A DNA stretch of 32,993 nt from an uncultured Prevotellaceae bacterium (GTDB lineage Bacteria; Bacteroidota; Bacteroidia; Bacteroidales; Bacteroidaceae), in NCBI GenBank assembly GCA_946410305.1, contig CAMJZV010000030.1, positions 1 to 32,993 on the forward strand, read 5' to 3'. This document shows, piece after piece, positions 15,129 through 23,856 of the stretch. A program made the translations under genes and the position numbers. The notes beneath the pieces are model-generated. The model did no database searches. It was not told where the DNA came from and was given only the letters and a program-made list of their open reading frames with translations. The stretch's first letter is position 1, and every line of letters starts with the position of its first letter.

Positions 15129-16253
15129 ATGAAGAAAGCGGCGATTATAGTTCCGGAAGGTATTGACGAGGTGTTGTTGCATGCGTGCTGTGCACCTTGT
15201 TCGTCGGCCATTGTAGAATGGTTGATAGCGAATGGCGTGCGCCCCACCATATACTACTATAATCCCAATATCTGGCCGCGCGAAGAGTATGAGATTCGCA
15301 AGGAGGAGAGCAAGCGCCATGCAGCATCGCTTGGCATTGAGTGGATAGACGATGACTACAACCATGAGGTGTGGAAACAAGGCGTCTGCGGACTGGAAAA
15401 CGAACCAGAACGAGGACGTCGCTGTGAGCAATGTTTCACTCTTCGACTGATGGCTACTGCCCGCAAGGCTCGTGAGCTTGGTATCAAATATTTCGCCACC
15501 ACGCTGGCGTCTAGTCGTTGGAAGAGTCTGGAGCAGATAGAGCGTGCAGGACTTGCTGCTGAGCAGGCTGTTGGTGACGTTACCTTCTGGGCACAAAACT
15601 GGCGGAAGGGAGGTTTACAGGAGCGTAGGAACCAGTTGCTGAAAGAATATGGATTCTATAATCAGCAGTATTGCGGTTGCGAATTCTCTGCACGCAATGG
15701 GGCACTGACGAAACCATTGTTGCGCCAGCAGATGCGTGAGGCAAAGAAACAGCATCAAGAGAAGCTGGCCCAAATGTCAGAAGAGGTGGTTGAAAAACTT
15801 CAGCAGATTCTCACCTCTCACCTCTCATCATTCACCACTCACCACGCTACCATCATGGCCTATTGGCCTTTGCCAGACGAGGTGGACATCCGTCCGCTCA
15901 TCCATTGGCTGGTAGGGCAGGGGAAGACCGTTGTGTTGCCAAAAGTAACTGGTGATGAGACCATGGAGCTGCGACGCTATAGCTCACAGGAAGACTTGGC
16001 TGAAGGAGCGTTCCATATCATGGAGCCTGTTGGTGATGCTTTCACGGACTATGATGATATAGATGTCGTACTTGTTCCTGGTATGGCCTTCGATGCTGCA
16101 GGTCATCGCTTAGGACGTGGTAAAGGTTACTATGACCGTTTCCTTGCTGCCCATCCTCACCTGTATAAAATTGGAATCTGTTTCCCTTTTCAGCGTGTTG
16201 CAGAGGTGCCTACAGAGGAACATGATATGTGTGTAGACGAAGTGTGTTCTTGA
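15129..16253 (+). CDS. fusion of epoxyqueuosine reductase QueH and 5-formyltetrahydrofolate cyclo-ligase
   Basis: Two enzymes in one 374-residue chain. Residues 1-190 are QueH (DUF208 type), which reduces epoxyqueuosine to queuosine in tRNA: HACCAPC (18-24), YYYNPNIWPREEY, GLENEPERGRRCEQC and YCGCEFS hold the cysteines for the iron-sulfur site. Residues about 195-374 are MTHFS, which converts 5-formyl-THF to methenyl-THF with ATP: KPLLRQQMREAKK at its N-terminus, YWPLPDEVDIRPLI, VLPKV, VLVPGMAFD and the signature GRGKGYYDRF (about 329-338). I use ATG 15129; GTG 15126 is adjacent. The MTHFS N-terminal region contains a 35-bp heptamer repeat translated at about residues 228-239. Both activities look intact by motif. 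Confidence 0.9.
   Translation: MKKAAIIVPEGIDEVLLHACCAPCSSAIVEWLIANGVRPTIYYYNPNIWPREEYEIRKEESKRHAASLGIEWIDDDYNHEVWKQGVCGLENEPERGRRCEQCFTLRLMATARKARELGIKYFATTLASSRWKSLEQIERAGLAAEQAVGDVTFWAQNWRKGGLQERRNQLLKEYGFYNQQYCGCEFSARNGALTKPLLRQQMREAKKQHQEKLAQMSEEVVEKLQQILTSHLSSFTTHHATIMAYWPLPDEVDIRPLIHWLVGQGKTVVLPKVTGDETMELRRYSSQEDLAEGAFHIMEPVGDAFTDYDDIDVVLVPGMAFDAAGHRLGRGKGYYDRFLAAHPHLYKIGICFPFQRVAEVPTEEHDMCVDEVCS
15810..15844 (+). repeat. heptamer tandem repeat inside the QueH-MTHFS gene (5 units)
   Basis: Units CTCACCT, CTCACCT, CTCATCA, TTCACCA, CTCACCA at exact 7-bp period; the complement reads NNGTGAR-like units. Translated as Ser/Thr/His-rich residues in a helix-to-strand linker of the MTHFS domain. 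Confidence 0.85.
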
Positions 16254-16301
16254 TGCATGGTCAATAATTGGCCCCATTTCGTAAAATAAATGGAAAAATA
16301 T

Positions 16302-16332
16302 TTTGAAAATTGGAGTTTTTCTTGTAAATTTG
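16302..16332 (+). promoter_or_regulatory. Bacteroidota-type promoter of the capD-like gene
   Basis: TTTG (16302-16305), 19-bp spacer, TAAATTTG (16325-16332): an exact match to the primary sigma consensus of Bacteroidota. Expected start near 16339, about 33 nt before the ATG. Confidence 0.88.
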
Positions 16333-16371
16333 CAGCCAAATACAAAGAAAATATAGAGAAAATATATTACT

Positions 16372-18288
16372 ATGATAAAACCTGTTGAAAGAGTATTAAG
16401 TTGGTACTTCAGTAGAAATGCATTGCCTTACTGGGGAATCATTATACTTGACTTTGCTATTTTAATGGTGGCAGGTCTTCTGACATGTTGGTTGTTCGTC
16501 TTCCGTAAAACGGATGAAGTTGATGTGCTGATACTGTTGAGAACGTTGGTGATGTATGCGTTGCCAGGATTTGTTGGCGCACGCATGTTCCATACCTATT
16601 CGGGAATCATACGCTACTCCTCGTTTGTTGACTTGGCACGAGTGTTCTATGCTAACTGTATTTCGTTGGCGATTGCCTATCTGATGCACTTCTTGGTGCT
16701 CACATATTATGAAGTATTCTATTGTCTTGGCTTCCGTCATATCGTCATGATGTATGCCATTTCCACTTTGTTGATGTGGGGATTGAGAGTACTTGTAAAG
16801 ACGCTGTACGAGGTAACTACACTGGATGCAAGAGCTATCCGCGTGCTTATCTATGGTGAAATGGAGGGTGGTGTAGGATTGGCCAAGAATATCCGCTCGC
16901 AGAGTCCTGCACGCTTCAATGTGAAAGGTTTCATTGCTCCTGAGGGCAACTATAACAGTCATAACCGAGTAATGGGCCTGCACGTGTATAATTCAACAGA
17001 CGATATCTCACAGATTGTCAAACGTCTACGTATTGGTGCGGTGTTAATTGCTGCACAACGTATGGAGGAATTCCGTAACGACCAGAAATTACAGGATCAG
17101 ATCTTGGGCGCTGGCGTAAAGATTTTCATGACAAATATTGCCAAGGAAGTCGATGTAAAGGATGGTGAGCTCGAGGAAGAAAAGGATGATAATCTGCAGT
17201 TGAAGGAGGTGAGCGTCGAAGACCTGCTGCCTCGTGATGAAATCCGTGTCGATATGAAGTCGGTAGGCGAACTGTTGACTGGCCGTCGTGTGATGATTAC
17301 GGGTGCTGCTGGTAGTATCGGTTCCGAGATGGTGCGCCAGATTGCTGCTTACAAGCCAGAGGCTATGGTGCTGATTGACCAGGCAGAGACTCCTGACCAC
17401 GATTTGATGCTGATGATGGCAAAACGCTATCCGAAGGTAAAGGCCGAGGTCATTGTCACGTCAATCTGCAAGCTGGACCGTATGGAGGCTATCTTCAAGG
17501 AGTTCCGTCCTGACTATGTATTCCACGCTGCAGCTTATAAGCATGTGCCCATGATGGAGGGTAACCCCTCAGAGGCTGTGCAGAACAACGTCTATGGTAC
17601 GAAAGTCATTGCAGACCTCAGCGTGAAATATGGCGTCAAGAAGTTTGTGATGGTATCAACCGATAAGGCCGTGAATCCGACGAATGTCATGGGTTGTTCG
17701 AAGCGTATCTGCGAAATCTATGTTCAGGCTTTGGGTAAGACTTGCCAGACTCAGTTTGTGACCACCCGTTTCGGTAATGTGCTGGGTTCTAACGGTTCTG
17801 TTATTCCGCTCTTTAAGGAGCAGATTCAGAATGGTGGTCCTGTAACCGTTACTGATGAGCGCATCGTTCGTTACTTCATGCTGATTCCAGAGGCTTGTAA
17901 GCTGGTATTGGAGGCTGGTACAAAGGGTAATGGTGGCGAAATCTTCGTCTTTGACATGGGTAAACCCGTGCGCATTGCCGACCTTGCTAAGCGTATGATT
18001 AAGCTGAGTGGTGCCAAGAACGTAGAGATTAAGTATACTGGTCTGCGTCCAGGTGAGAAACTCTATGAGGAGGTGCTTAACGACAAGGAGGGTACTAAGC
18101 CAACGTTCCATGAGAAGATTCGTATCGCAGAGGTGCGCAGCTATGAGTTTGCAGAGGTCTCTAAGAACATCGATGAACTCATTGAGATCTCGAAGGGCTA
18201 CGACAATATGGCTACTGTCAAGAAGATGAAGGAGATAGTACCTGAGTATAAGTCGAACAACTCCGTTTATGAGGAATTAGACAAGTAA
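16372..18288 (+). CDS. CapD/WbpM-type membrane nucleotide-sugar 4,6-dehydratase
   Basis: A 638-residue polysaccharide biosynthesis protein of the FlaA1/WbpM/CapD class, which makes UDP-4-keto-6-deoxy-HexNAc precursors. The N-terminus has about four transmembrane helices (residues 20-150), then a Rossmann-like linker domain, then the catalytic SDR domain with TGAAGSIGSE (about 309-318), DYVFHAAAYKHVPMME and STDKAVNPTNVMGCSKR (429-445) with the Met/Lys active residues of this subfamily, followed by TTRFGNVLGSNGSV and GLRPGEKLYEE. It has its own promoter and lies about 6 kb beyond the polysaccharide operon, but could feed the PglC-type transferase there. I infer that link; it is not shown. Confidence 0.92.
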   Translation: MIKPVERVLSWYFSRNALPYWGIIILDFAILMVAGLLTCWLFVFRKTDEVDVLILLRTLVMYALPGFVGARMFHTYSGIIRYSSFVDLARVFYANCISLAIAYLMHFLVLTYYEVFYCLGFRHIVMMYAISTLLMWGLRVLVKTLYEVTTLDARAIRVLIYGEMEGGVGLAKNIRSQSPARFNVKGFIAPEGNYNSHNRVMGLHVYNSTDDISQIVKRLRIGAVLIAAQRMEEFRNDQKLQDQILGAGVKIFMTNIAKEVDVKDGELEEEKDDNLQLKEVSVEDLLPRDEIRVDMKSVGELLTGRRVMITGAAGSIGSEMVRQIAAYKPEAMVLIDQAETPDHDLMLMMAKRYPKVKAEVIVTSICKLDRMEAIFKEFRPDYVFHAAAYKHVPMMEGNPSEAVQNNVYGTKVIADLSVKYGVKKFVMVSTDKAVNPTNVMGCSKRICEIYVQALGKTCQTQFVTTRFGNVLGSNGSVIPLFKEQIQNGGPVTVTDERIVRYFMLIPEACKLVLEAGTKGNGGEIFVFDMGKPVRIADLAKRMIKLSGAKNVEIKYTGLRPGEKLYEEVLNDKEGTKPTFHEKIRIAEVRSYEFAEVSKNIDELIEISKGYDNMATVKKMKEIVPEYKSNNSVYEELDK

Positions 18289-18331
18289 CAATAATAATAC
18301 ACAAACAATAACTTAAAACACTACGAACAAT

Positions 18332-19831
18332 ATGCTATCACAACAAGACCTGAAACAACTTGCTCAGAAAGGAATCTCTGAGCAGCAGATTGAGACCCAA
18401 CTGGGACAGTTTAAGACTGGTTTCCCATTTCTGAAGTTAGAGGCTGCCGCTGCTATTGGCAAGGGTATCGTTGCTCCCAACGACGCTGAACGCAAACACT
18501 TTGTGGAGGCTTGGCAGCAGTACAAGGCTCAAGGCAAGAAGGTGGTGAAGTTTGTACCTGCTTCAGGTGCTGCCAGCCGCATGTTCAAGGATATGTTTGC
18601 CTTCGTTGATGCTGACTACGACAAGCCTACTACTGATTTCGAAAAGAAATATTTCGACAATATTGCAAAGTTCGCCTTCTATGATGAGCTTGATGCTGTC
18701 TGCCAGAAGAATAATGGTAAGGGCATCCAGGCGCTGAAGGCTGAGGGCAACTACAAGGCTGTTGCTGCCAATATGCTGAAGGCTGAAGGACTGAACTATG
18801 GTCAGCTGCCTAAGGGTCTGCTCCTGTTCCACAACTATGCTGAAGGTCCTCGTACTCCTATGGAGGAACACTTGGTAGAGGGTGCGCTGTATGCTGCCTC
18901 TAACGGTGAGGCTCACGTACACTTTACCGTCTCTCACGAGCATATGGAACTGTTCAAGCAGAAGGTTGCACAGAAGGCAGATTTCTATGCCCAGAAGTAT
19001 GGCATTGAGTACGATATCACCTTCTCTGAGCAGAAGCCTTCTACTGATACGGTTGCTGCTAATCCTGATGGTACCCCGTTCCGCAATAGCGATGGTTCTC
19101 TACTGTTCCGTCCAGGTGGTCATGGTGCCCTTATCGAGAACCTCAACGAGATAGAGGCTGATGTTATCTTCGTAAAGAATATCGATAACGTCGTTCCTGA
19201 TCGCTTGAAGAGTGAAACCGTCATCTGGAAGCAGATTATTGCTGGCGTGCTGGTCACCCTGCAGGAGAAAGCCTTCGAGTATCTGCGTATCCTGGATGCC
19301 GGAGCCACCGATGAACAACTGGCAGAGATGGCCAACTTCGTCCGCGAGAACCTCTGCACCGATCCTAAGGGACAGAAAGAGGATGCTGACTACCTGCGTG
19401 GCAAGCTGAACCGTCCTATGCGCGTCTGTGGTGTCGTGAAGAATGTCGGTGAGCCTGGTGGTGGCCCGTTCCTGACCTATAACCAGGATGGTACTGTCAG
19501 CTTGCAGATTTTGGAGAGCTCGCAGATTGATAAGTCGAACAAGGAGTATATGGAGATGTTCACCAAGGGTACACACTTCAATCCCGTTGACCTTGTCTGC
19601 GCTGTCAAGGACTACAAGGGCAATGCTTTCGACCTGCCTAAGTATGTTGACCCGACCACAGGCTTCATCTCTCAGAAGTCAAAGAGTGGCAAGGAGTTGC
19701 AGGCGCTGGAGTTGCCAGGCTTGTGGAATGGTGCTATGAGCAACTGGTCTACCGTCTTTGTGGAGGTTCCTCTGGCTACGTTCAATCCTGTAAAGACTGT
19801 CAATGACCTCTTACGCGATCAACACCAGTAG
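18332..19831 (+). CDS. DUF4301-like protein
   Basis: A 499-residue cytosolic protein matching what I know of the Bacteroidota DUF4301 family. VPASGAASRMFKDM (about 75-88) resembles the G-x-G-x-R-M nucleotide loop of sugar nucleotidylyltransferases, and LFRPGGHGALIENLNEIEADVIFVKNID (about 257-284; key residues PGGHGAL) looks like their substrate-binding region. A sugar or nucleotide transferase fold is therefore likely, but no reaction is established. It starts 43 bp after the capD-like gene, with no terminator or promoter seen between, so the two may be co-transcribed. Confidence 0.72.
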   Translation: MLSQQDLKQLAQKGISEQQIETQLGQFKTGFPFLKLEAAAAIGKGIVAPNDAERKHFVEAWQQYKAQGKKVVKFVPASGAASRMFKDMFAFVDADYDKPTTDFEKKYFDNIAKFAFYDELDAVCQKNNGKGIQALKAEGNYKAVAANMLKAEGLNYGQLPKGLLLFHNYAEGPRTPMEEHLVEGALYAASNGEAHVHFTVSHEHMELFKQKVAQKADFYAQKYGIEYDITFSEQKPSTDTVAANPDGTPFRNSDGSLLFRPGGHGALIENLNEIEADVIFVKNIDNVVPDRLKSETVIWKQIIAGVLVTLQEKAFEYLRILDAGATDEQLAEMANFVRENLCTDPKGQKEDADYLRGKLNRPMRVCGVVKNVGEPGGGPFLTYNQDGTVSLQILESSQIDKSNKEYMEMFTKGTHFNPVDLVCAVKDYKGNAFDLPKYVDPTTGFISQKSKSGKELQALELPGLWNGAMSNWSTVFVEVPLATFNPVKTVNDLLRDQHQ

Positions 19832-19835
19832 GCGC

Positions 19836-19860
19836 TTCTTCGACCTAAAGGTACGAAGTG
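19836..19860. other. imperfect stem-loop after the DUF4301-like gene
   Basis: CTTCG-ACC and GGT-A-CGAAG pair around a TAAA loop (8 bp with one bulge). There is no T-run on either side, so it is not a canonical terminator. Confidence 0.3.
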
Positions 19861-19876
19861 TGGCGTTGCAATCGCT

Positions 19877-19911
19877 AGTGAATAGTGAACAGTGAAAAGT
19901 GAAAAGTGATG
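19877..19911 (+). repeat. intergenic heptamer tandem repeat touching a start codon (5 units)
   Basis: Units AGTGAAT, AGTGAAC, AGTGAAA, AGTGAAA, AGTGATG. The last unit supplies the ATG (19909) of the M3 peptidase gene, so the array fills its translation initiation region. Confidence 0.88.
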
Positions 19912-22032
19912 AATGCAAAAACTATTCTGACTATCGGAATGACTTCCGTTATGATGCTAACATTTAATGCCTGCCAGCAGAGTTCCCGCGAGAATCCTCT
20001 GCTGGCAGATAGTTCTTTACCTTTCAGTGCGCCTGATTTCAGCAAGATTCAGACGTCTGACTATCTGCCTGCCTTCGAGGCTGCTATCCAGCAGACGCGA
20101 GACAATATCCAGGCTATCGTCGACTGTCAGGACTCGGCAACTTTCGAGAACACCATCCTACCTTTCGAGGATAGCAGTCGCTTGTTGACACGTGTCTCGA
20201 CCGTATTCTTCGCCCTGACAGAGGCTGACAAGTCTGATGAACTCAGCGAGATTGAGAAGAAGGTGCAGCCCATGTTGACTGACCTGCAGAATGAAATCTC
20301 GTTCAACAAACCGTTGTTCGAGCGCATCAAGCAGGTGTACGACAAGCAGCACGACACGCTGACGGGCGAGGACCAGAAGCTGTTGGAGGAAATCTATAAG
20401 GAATTCGTGCGCAAGGGAGCCCTTTTGTCTGACGAGAAGATGGCGCGCATGAAGGAGATTAACCTGCGCATCAGTGACCTGCAACAGCAGTGGGGCGACC
20501 TCTTGCAGGCTGCCACCAACGATGCCATCGTGTGGGTAGATAAGAAAGAAGACCTCGCAGGACTCAGCGAGGCCGATGTTGCCCAGTGCCAGAAGGATGC
20601 AGAGAGTCGTGGTGGCAAGGCACCTTACGCCATTGTCATCATGAATACCACGCAGCAGGCTCCCCTTGCCAGCCTCGACAATCGTGAGTTGCGCAAGAAG
20701 GTCTATGAGGCCAGTATCCATCGTGCCGATGGTACCAATCCGAAGTACAACACGTTCCCCATCGTCAGTGAGATGGCCAAGCTGCGTGCAGAACAGGCTG
20801 AGTTAATGGGCTATCCCTGCTATGCAGCCTATTCGCTGGACAACACCATGGCCAAGACGACGGATAATGTCAACAACTTCCTGAAGAATCTGGTGGCTGC
20901 CTATAAGCCTAAAGCCGATGCAGAGACAAAGGCTATCGAAGCATTTGCTCAGAAGACCGAAGGTGCCGACTTCCGTTTGGAGCCCTACGACCGCTTCTAT
21001 TATTCTGCGAAGATGAAGAAGGCCATGCTCGACATCTCTGACGACGAGGTGAAGCCCTATTTCAATGTCGATAGCGTGTTGCTCAATGGTGTCTTCTATG
21101 CCGCCAATCGCGTCTATGGTCTGACGTTCAAGGAGCGCACCGATATCCCTACCTATCATCCTGACATGCGCGTCTTCGAGGTCTTCGACAAGGATGGCCA
21201 GTCTATGGCGCTGTTCTATGGCGACTACTATCGTCGTGCGTCAAAACGTGGTGGCGCGTGGATGGATGCCTTTGCTGAGCAGAACCGTCATTGGAATCAG
21301 AAGCCTATTATATTTAATGTATGTAATAATGCCAAGGCTCCTGAGGGTAAGCCCTCTCTGATTACATGGGACGAGGTGACAACGATGTTCCATGAGTTTG
21401 GTCACGCCTTGCATGGCATGCTCTCTAACTGTGAATACAAGACGCTGGCAGGTACCAACGTGGCTCGCGACTTCGTGGAGATGCCTTCGCAGTTCAACGA
21501 GTCGTTTGCCTCTATTCCTGAGGTCTTCGACAACTATGCACGTCACTACGAAACCAACGAGCCCATGCCTGCTGAGTTGAAAGAGCGCATGCTGAAGAGC
21601 ATCAACTTCCAGTCTGCCTATGCGCTGGGTGAGAACCTCGCAGCCTCTTCGCTCGATATGGCTTGGCATATGCTGGCTTCGAAGGATGTGCCCGCTGCTG
21701 ACCAGTGCGCTGCTTTTGAGACCAAGGCTTTGCAGCAATATGGTATCCTTGATGCACAGATTCCGCCTCGCTACAAGACCAGCTACTTCAACCACGTGTG
21801 GGGTGGAGGCTATGCTGCAGGCTACTACAGCTATCTGTGGACGGAGGTGCTGGCAGTCAATGTGGCTGACACGTTTGCCAAGCTGGGTGCCCTGAAGCGT
21901 GAAACAGGTCAGGCTATGCGCGACAAGATACTGAGTCGTGGCAATACGGGCGACCTGATGCAGATGTTCGCAGACTTTACGGGAATGCAGCAGCCTGATG
22001 CTTCTGCCATTCTTCGTGCTAGAGGGTTGTAA
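19909..22032 (+). CDS. dcp: M3 family metallopeptidase lipoprotein (peptidyl-dipeptidase Dcp-like)
   Basis: A zinc oligopeptidase of family M3 (Dcp/oligopeptidase A/thimet type) that trims peptides. The zinc site is HEFGH at 495-499 (His495, Glu496, His499) with Glu524 (DFVEMPSQ) as third ligand, followed by the family block SQFNESFAS and, near the C-terminus, PPRYKTSYFNHVWGGGYAAGYYSYLW. The N-terminus has a lipoprotein signal ending in FNAC, with Cys22 as the lipidated residue, so the enzyme is exported to the periplasm or outer membrane, unlike cytosolic E. coli Dcp. I chose ATG 19909; a GTG directly before it is possible. It is 707 residues long. Dcp rather than OpdA is a best guess. Confidence 0.9.
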   Translation: MNAKTILTIGMTSVMMLTFNACQQSSRENPLLADSSLPFSAPDFSKIQTSDYLPAFEAAIQQTRDNIQAIVDCQDSATFENTILPFEDSSRLLTRVSTVFFALTEADKSDELSEIEKKVQPMLTDLQNEISFNKPLFERIKQVYDKQHDTLTGEDQKLLEEIYKEFVRKGALLSDEKMARMKEINLRISDLQQQWGDLLQAATNDAIVWVDKKEDLAGLSEADVAQCQKDAESRGGKAPYAIVIMNTTQQAPLASLDNRELRKKVYEASIHRADGTNPKYNTFPIVSEMAKLRAEQAELMGYPCYAAYSLDNTMAKTTDNVNNFLKNLVAAYKPKADAETKAIEAFAQKTEGADFRLEPYDRFYYSAKMKKAMLDISDDEVKPYFNVDSVLLNGVFYAANRVYGLTFKERTDIPTYHPDMRVFEVFDKDGQSMALFYGDYYRRASKRGGAWMDAFAEQNRHWNQKPIIFNVCNNAKAPEGKPSLITWDEVTTMFHEFGHALHGMLSNCEYKTLAGTNVARDFVEMPSQFNESFASIPEVFDNYARHYETNEPMPAELKERMLKSINFQSAYALGENLAASSLDMAWHMLASKDVPAADQCAAFETKALQQYGILDAQIPPRYKTSYFNHVWGGGYAAGYYSYLWTEVLAVNVADTFAKLGALKRETGQAMRDKILSRGNTGDLMQMFADFTGMQQPDASAILRARGL

Positions 22033-22085
22033 ACCGTCAAAAAGTAGCAAATTGTTATAAATTGATGCAAAAAAGTTGTGAATTG

Positions 22086-22117
22086 TTTGTGTAGTTAGCG
22101 AAAAATATATAACTTTG
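22086..22117 (+). promoter_or_regulatory. promoter of the leu operon leader
   Basis: TTTG (22086-22089), 20-bp spacer, TAACTTTG (22110-22117). Expected transcription start near 22124, about 17 nt before the leader peptide ATG. Confidence 0.88.
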
Positions 22118-22140
22118 CAGCCGATTAAGAAAAAAGAACG

Positions 22141-22218
22141 ATGAAAAGTCTAAATCTGATTAGCAACATTATTATTATTCGACTGCGTAAAGTGGCCGGA
22201 AGTGATAGGGTATGCTGA
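22141..22218 (+). CDS. leuL: leu operon leader peptide (25 codons)
   Basis: A 25-codon ORF begins about 17 nt after the predicted transcription start and ends at TGA 22216-22218. Ten of its 25 codons are for branched-chain amino acids: Ile at 7 and a run of four Ile at codons 10-13, Leu at 4, 6 and 15, Val at 18 and 24. It has no other recognisable function. Codons 19-22 overlap the left arm of an RNA pairing (22197-22205) that would block the terminator at 22256-22290. This is the arrangement of a ribosome-sensing leader: low charged tRNA would stall the ribosome in the Ile run, leaving the antiterminator arm free. The Ile run is consistent with cimA (isoleucine precursor) being in the operon. 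Symbol assigned by analogy. Confidence 0.85.
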   Translation: MKSLNLISNIIIIRLRKVAGSDRVC

Positions 22219-22271
22219 TATGTAGATGAACGATTAATAATCAATAGTATACAGAGCCTTTCTCACTTCCG
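22197..22271 (+). promoter_or_regulatory. antiterminator pairing of the leu attenuator
   Basis: CGGAAGTGA (22197-22205) is perfectly complementary to TCACTTCCG (22263-22271). After one mismatch, four more pairs (22207-22210 with 22258-22261, two of them G-U) extend into the left arm of the terminator. Forming this helix excludes the terminator; a ribosome that reaches the leader stop codon would cover the left arm and let the terminator form. Confidence 0.82.
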
Positions 22272-22290
22272 AGTGTAGAAAGGCTTTTTT
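22256..22290 (+). terminator. attenuator terminator upstream of leuA
   Basis: GCCTTTCT (22256-22263) pairs with AGAAAGGC (22277-22284); the loop holds a further CAC/GTG stem (22264-22266 with 22273-22275). Six T follow (22285-22290). It lies between the leader peptide and leuA. Confidence 0.88.
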
Positions 22291-22293
22291 CGT

Positions 22294-22342
22294 AGTGAAC
22301 AGTGAATAGTGAACAGAGAACAATGAATAGTGAACAATGAAA
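22294..22342 (+). repeat. heptamer tandem repeat between attenuator and leuA (7 units)
   Basis: Units AGTGAAC, AGTGAAT, AGTGAAC, AGAGAAC, AATGAAT, AGTGAAC, AATGAAA at exact 7-bp period, decaying into AATTTAA and AGAGATG, the last containing the first two bases-plus of the leuA ATG region (ATG at 22354). It starts 3 bp after the terminator T-run. Confidence 0.88.
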
Positions 22343-22353
22343 AATTTAAAGAG

Positions 22354-23853
22354 ATGAGTGACAGATTGTACATTTTCGACACAACACTTCGTGATGGCGA
22401 GCAGGTGCCCGGCTGTCAGTTGAACACTGTTGAGAAGATTCAGGTAGCCAAGGCGCTCGAGCAGTTGGGCGTCGATGTGATTGAGGCAGGATTTCCTATT
22501 AGCAGTCCTGGTGATTTTAACTCCGTTATTGAGATTTCGAAGGCTGTTACGTGGCCCACTATCTGTGCGCTGACACGTGCTGTGGAGCGTGACATCGATG
22601 TGGCCTTCGATGCGCTGAAGTATGCCAAGCACAAGCGTATCCATACGGGTATCGGCACCAGCGACGAGCATATCCGCTATAAGTTCAATTCCACACGCGA
22701 GGAGATTCTGGAACGTGCCGTAGCCGCTACGAAGTATGCCAAGCGCTTTGTCGACGATGTAGAGTTCTATTGCGAGGATGCCGGTCGTACGGACAATGAG
22801 TATCTGGCTCGTGTCGTCGAGGCCGTCATCAAGGCTGGCGCTACCGTAGTAAATATCCCTGATACCACAGGCTATTGCCTGCCACAGGAGTATTTCGAGA
22901 AAATCAAGTATCTGAAGGAACATGTCGACAATATCGATCAGGCCATCATCTCTACCCACTGCCACAACGACTTGGGCATGGCCACTGCCAACACCTTCAA
23001 CGGTGTGATGGCGGGAGCCCGACAGGTGGAGGTTACCATCAACGGTATTGGTGAGCGCGCCGGCAATACGTCGCTCGAAGAGATTGCCATGATTCTGAAG
23101 TGCCACAAGTCGCTGGGCATTGATACCAACATCAATACCACCAAGATTTATCCCACTAGTCGCATGGTGTCGAGTCTGATGAATATGCCCGTGCAACCCA
23201 ACAAGGCCATCGTGGGGCGCAACGCCTTCGCACACTCCAGCGGCATCCATCAGGATGGCGTCTTGAAGAATGTCCACACCTACGAGATTATGGATCCGAA
23301 AGATGTGGGTATCGACGACAACAGCATCGTTTTGACAGCCCGTTCTGGTCGCGCTGCCCTCAAGCACCGTCTGCACGTCAACGGTGTTGACCTGACAGAG
23401 GAGAAGCTCGACAAGATCTACGAGAAGTTCCTTGTGCTTGCTGACCAGAAGAAGGAGGTCTCTGATGCCGATGTACTCATGTTGGCTGGCGCAGATACGG
23501 CCGATACCCATGCCGTTCGCCTTGACTTCCTGCAAGTTACAACAGGTAAGGGCGTAAAGAGTGTGGCCTCTATCGGACTGGATATCAGTGGTCAGAAGTT
23601 TGAAGCTGCCGCCTCTGGCAATGGTCCTGTCGATGCCGCCATCAAGGCTTTGAAGAAGATTATCATGAAGCAGATGACGCTGAAGGAATTTACCATCCAG
23701 GCCATCTCCAAGGGTTCCGACGATGTGGGTAAGGTTCACATGCAGGTAGAGTACAATGGTTCGCTGTACTACGGTTTTGGTGCCAATACCGATATCGTCA
23801 CCGCCTCTGTCGAAGCCTACATCGATTGTATCAACAAGTTTAAGAATGATTAG
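22354..23853 (+). CDS. leuA: 2-isopropylmalate synthase
   Basis: Catalyses acetyl-CoA plus 2-oxoisovalerate to 2-isopropylmalate, the first committed step of leucine synthesis. [13 protein letters not shown] (8-20) carries the catalytic Arg13 and metal-binding Asp14; His202 and His204 ([10 protein letters not shown]) complete the metal site; NGIGERAGN and GIHQDGVLK are family signatures. The C-terminal part (about 390-499) is the allosteric leucine-binding domain ([34 protein letters not shown]). The ATG at 22354 is preferred over an upstream GTG that lies inside the heptamer array. First enzyme gene after the attenuator. It is 499 residues, normal for the short bacterial form. Confidence 0.95.
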   Translation: MSDRLYIFDTTLRDGEQVPGCQLNTVEKIQVAKALEQLGVDVIEAGFPISSPGDFNSVIEISKAVTWPTICALTRAVERDIDVAFDALKYAKHKRIHTGIGTSDEHIRYKFNSTREEILERAVAATKYAKRFVDDVEFYCEDAGRTDNEYLARVVEAVIKAGATVVNIPDTTGYCLPQEYFEKIKYLKEHVDNIDQAIISTHCHNDLGMATANTFNGVMAGARQVEVTINGIGERAGNTSLEEIAMILKCHKSLGIDTNINTTKIYPTSRMVSSLMNMPVQPNKAIVGRNAFAHSSGIHQDGVLKNVHTYEIMDPKDVGIDDNSIVLTARSGRAALKHRLHVNGVDLTEEKLDKIYEKFLVLADQKKEVSDADVLMLAGADTADTHAVRLDFLQVTTGKGVKSVASIGLDISGQKFEAAASGNGPVDAAIKALKKIIMKQMTLKEFTIQAISKGSDDVGKVHMQVEYNGSLYYGFGANTDIVTASVEAYIDCINKFKND

Positions 23854-23856
23854 TCT

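Noticed and set aside
19836..19860. Terminator after the DUF4301-like gene
   Set aside because: The stem has a bulge and no T-run follows on either strand.
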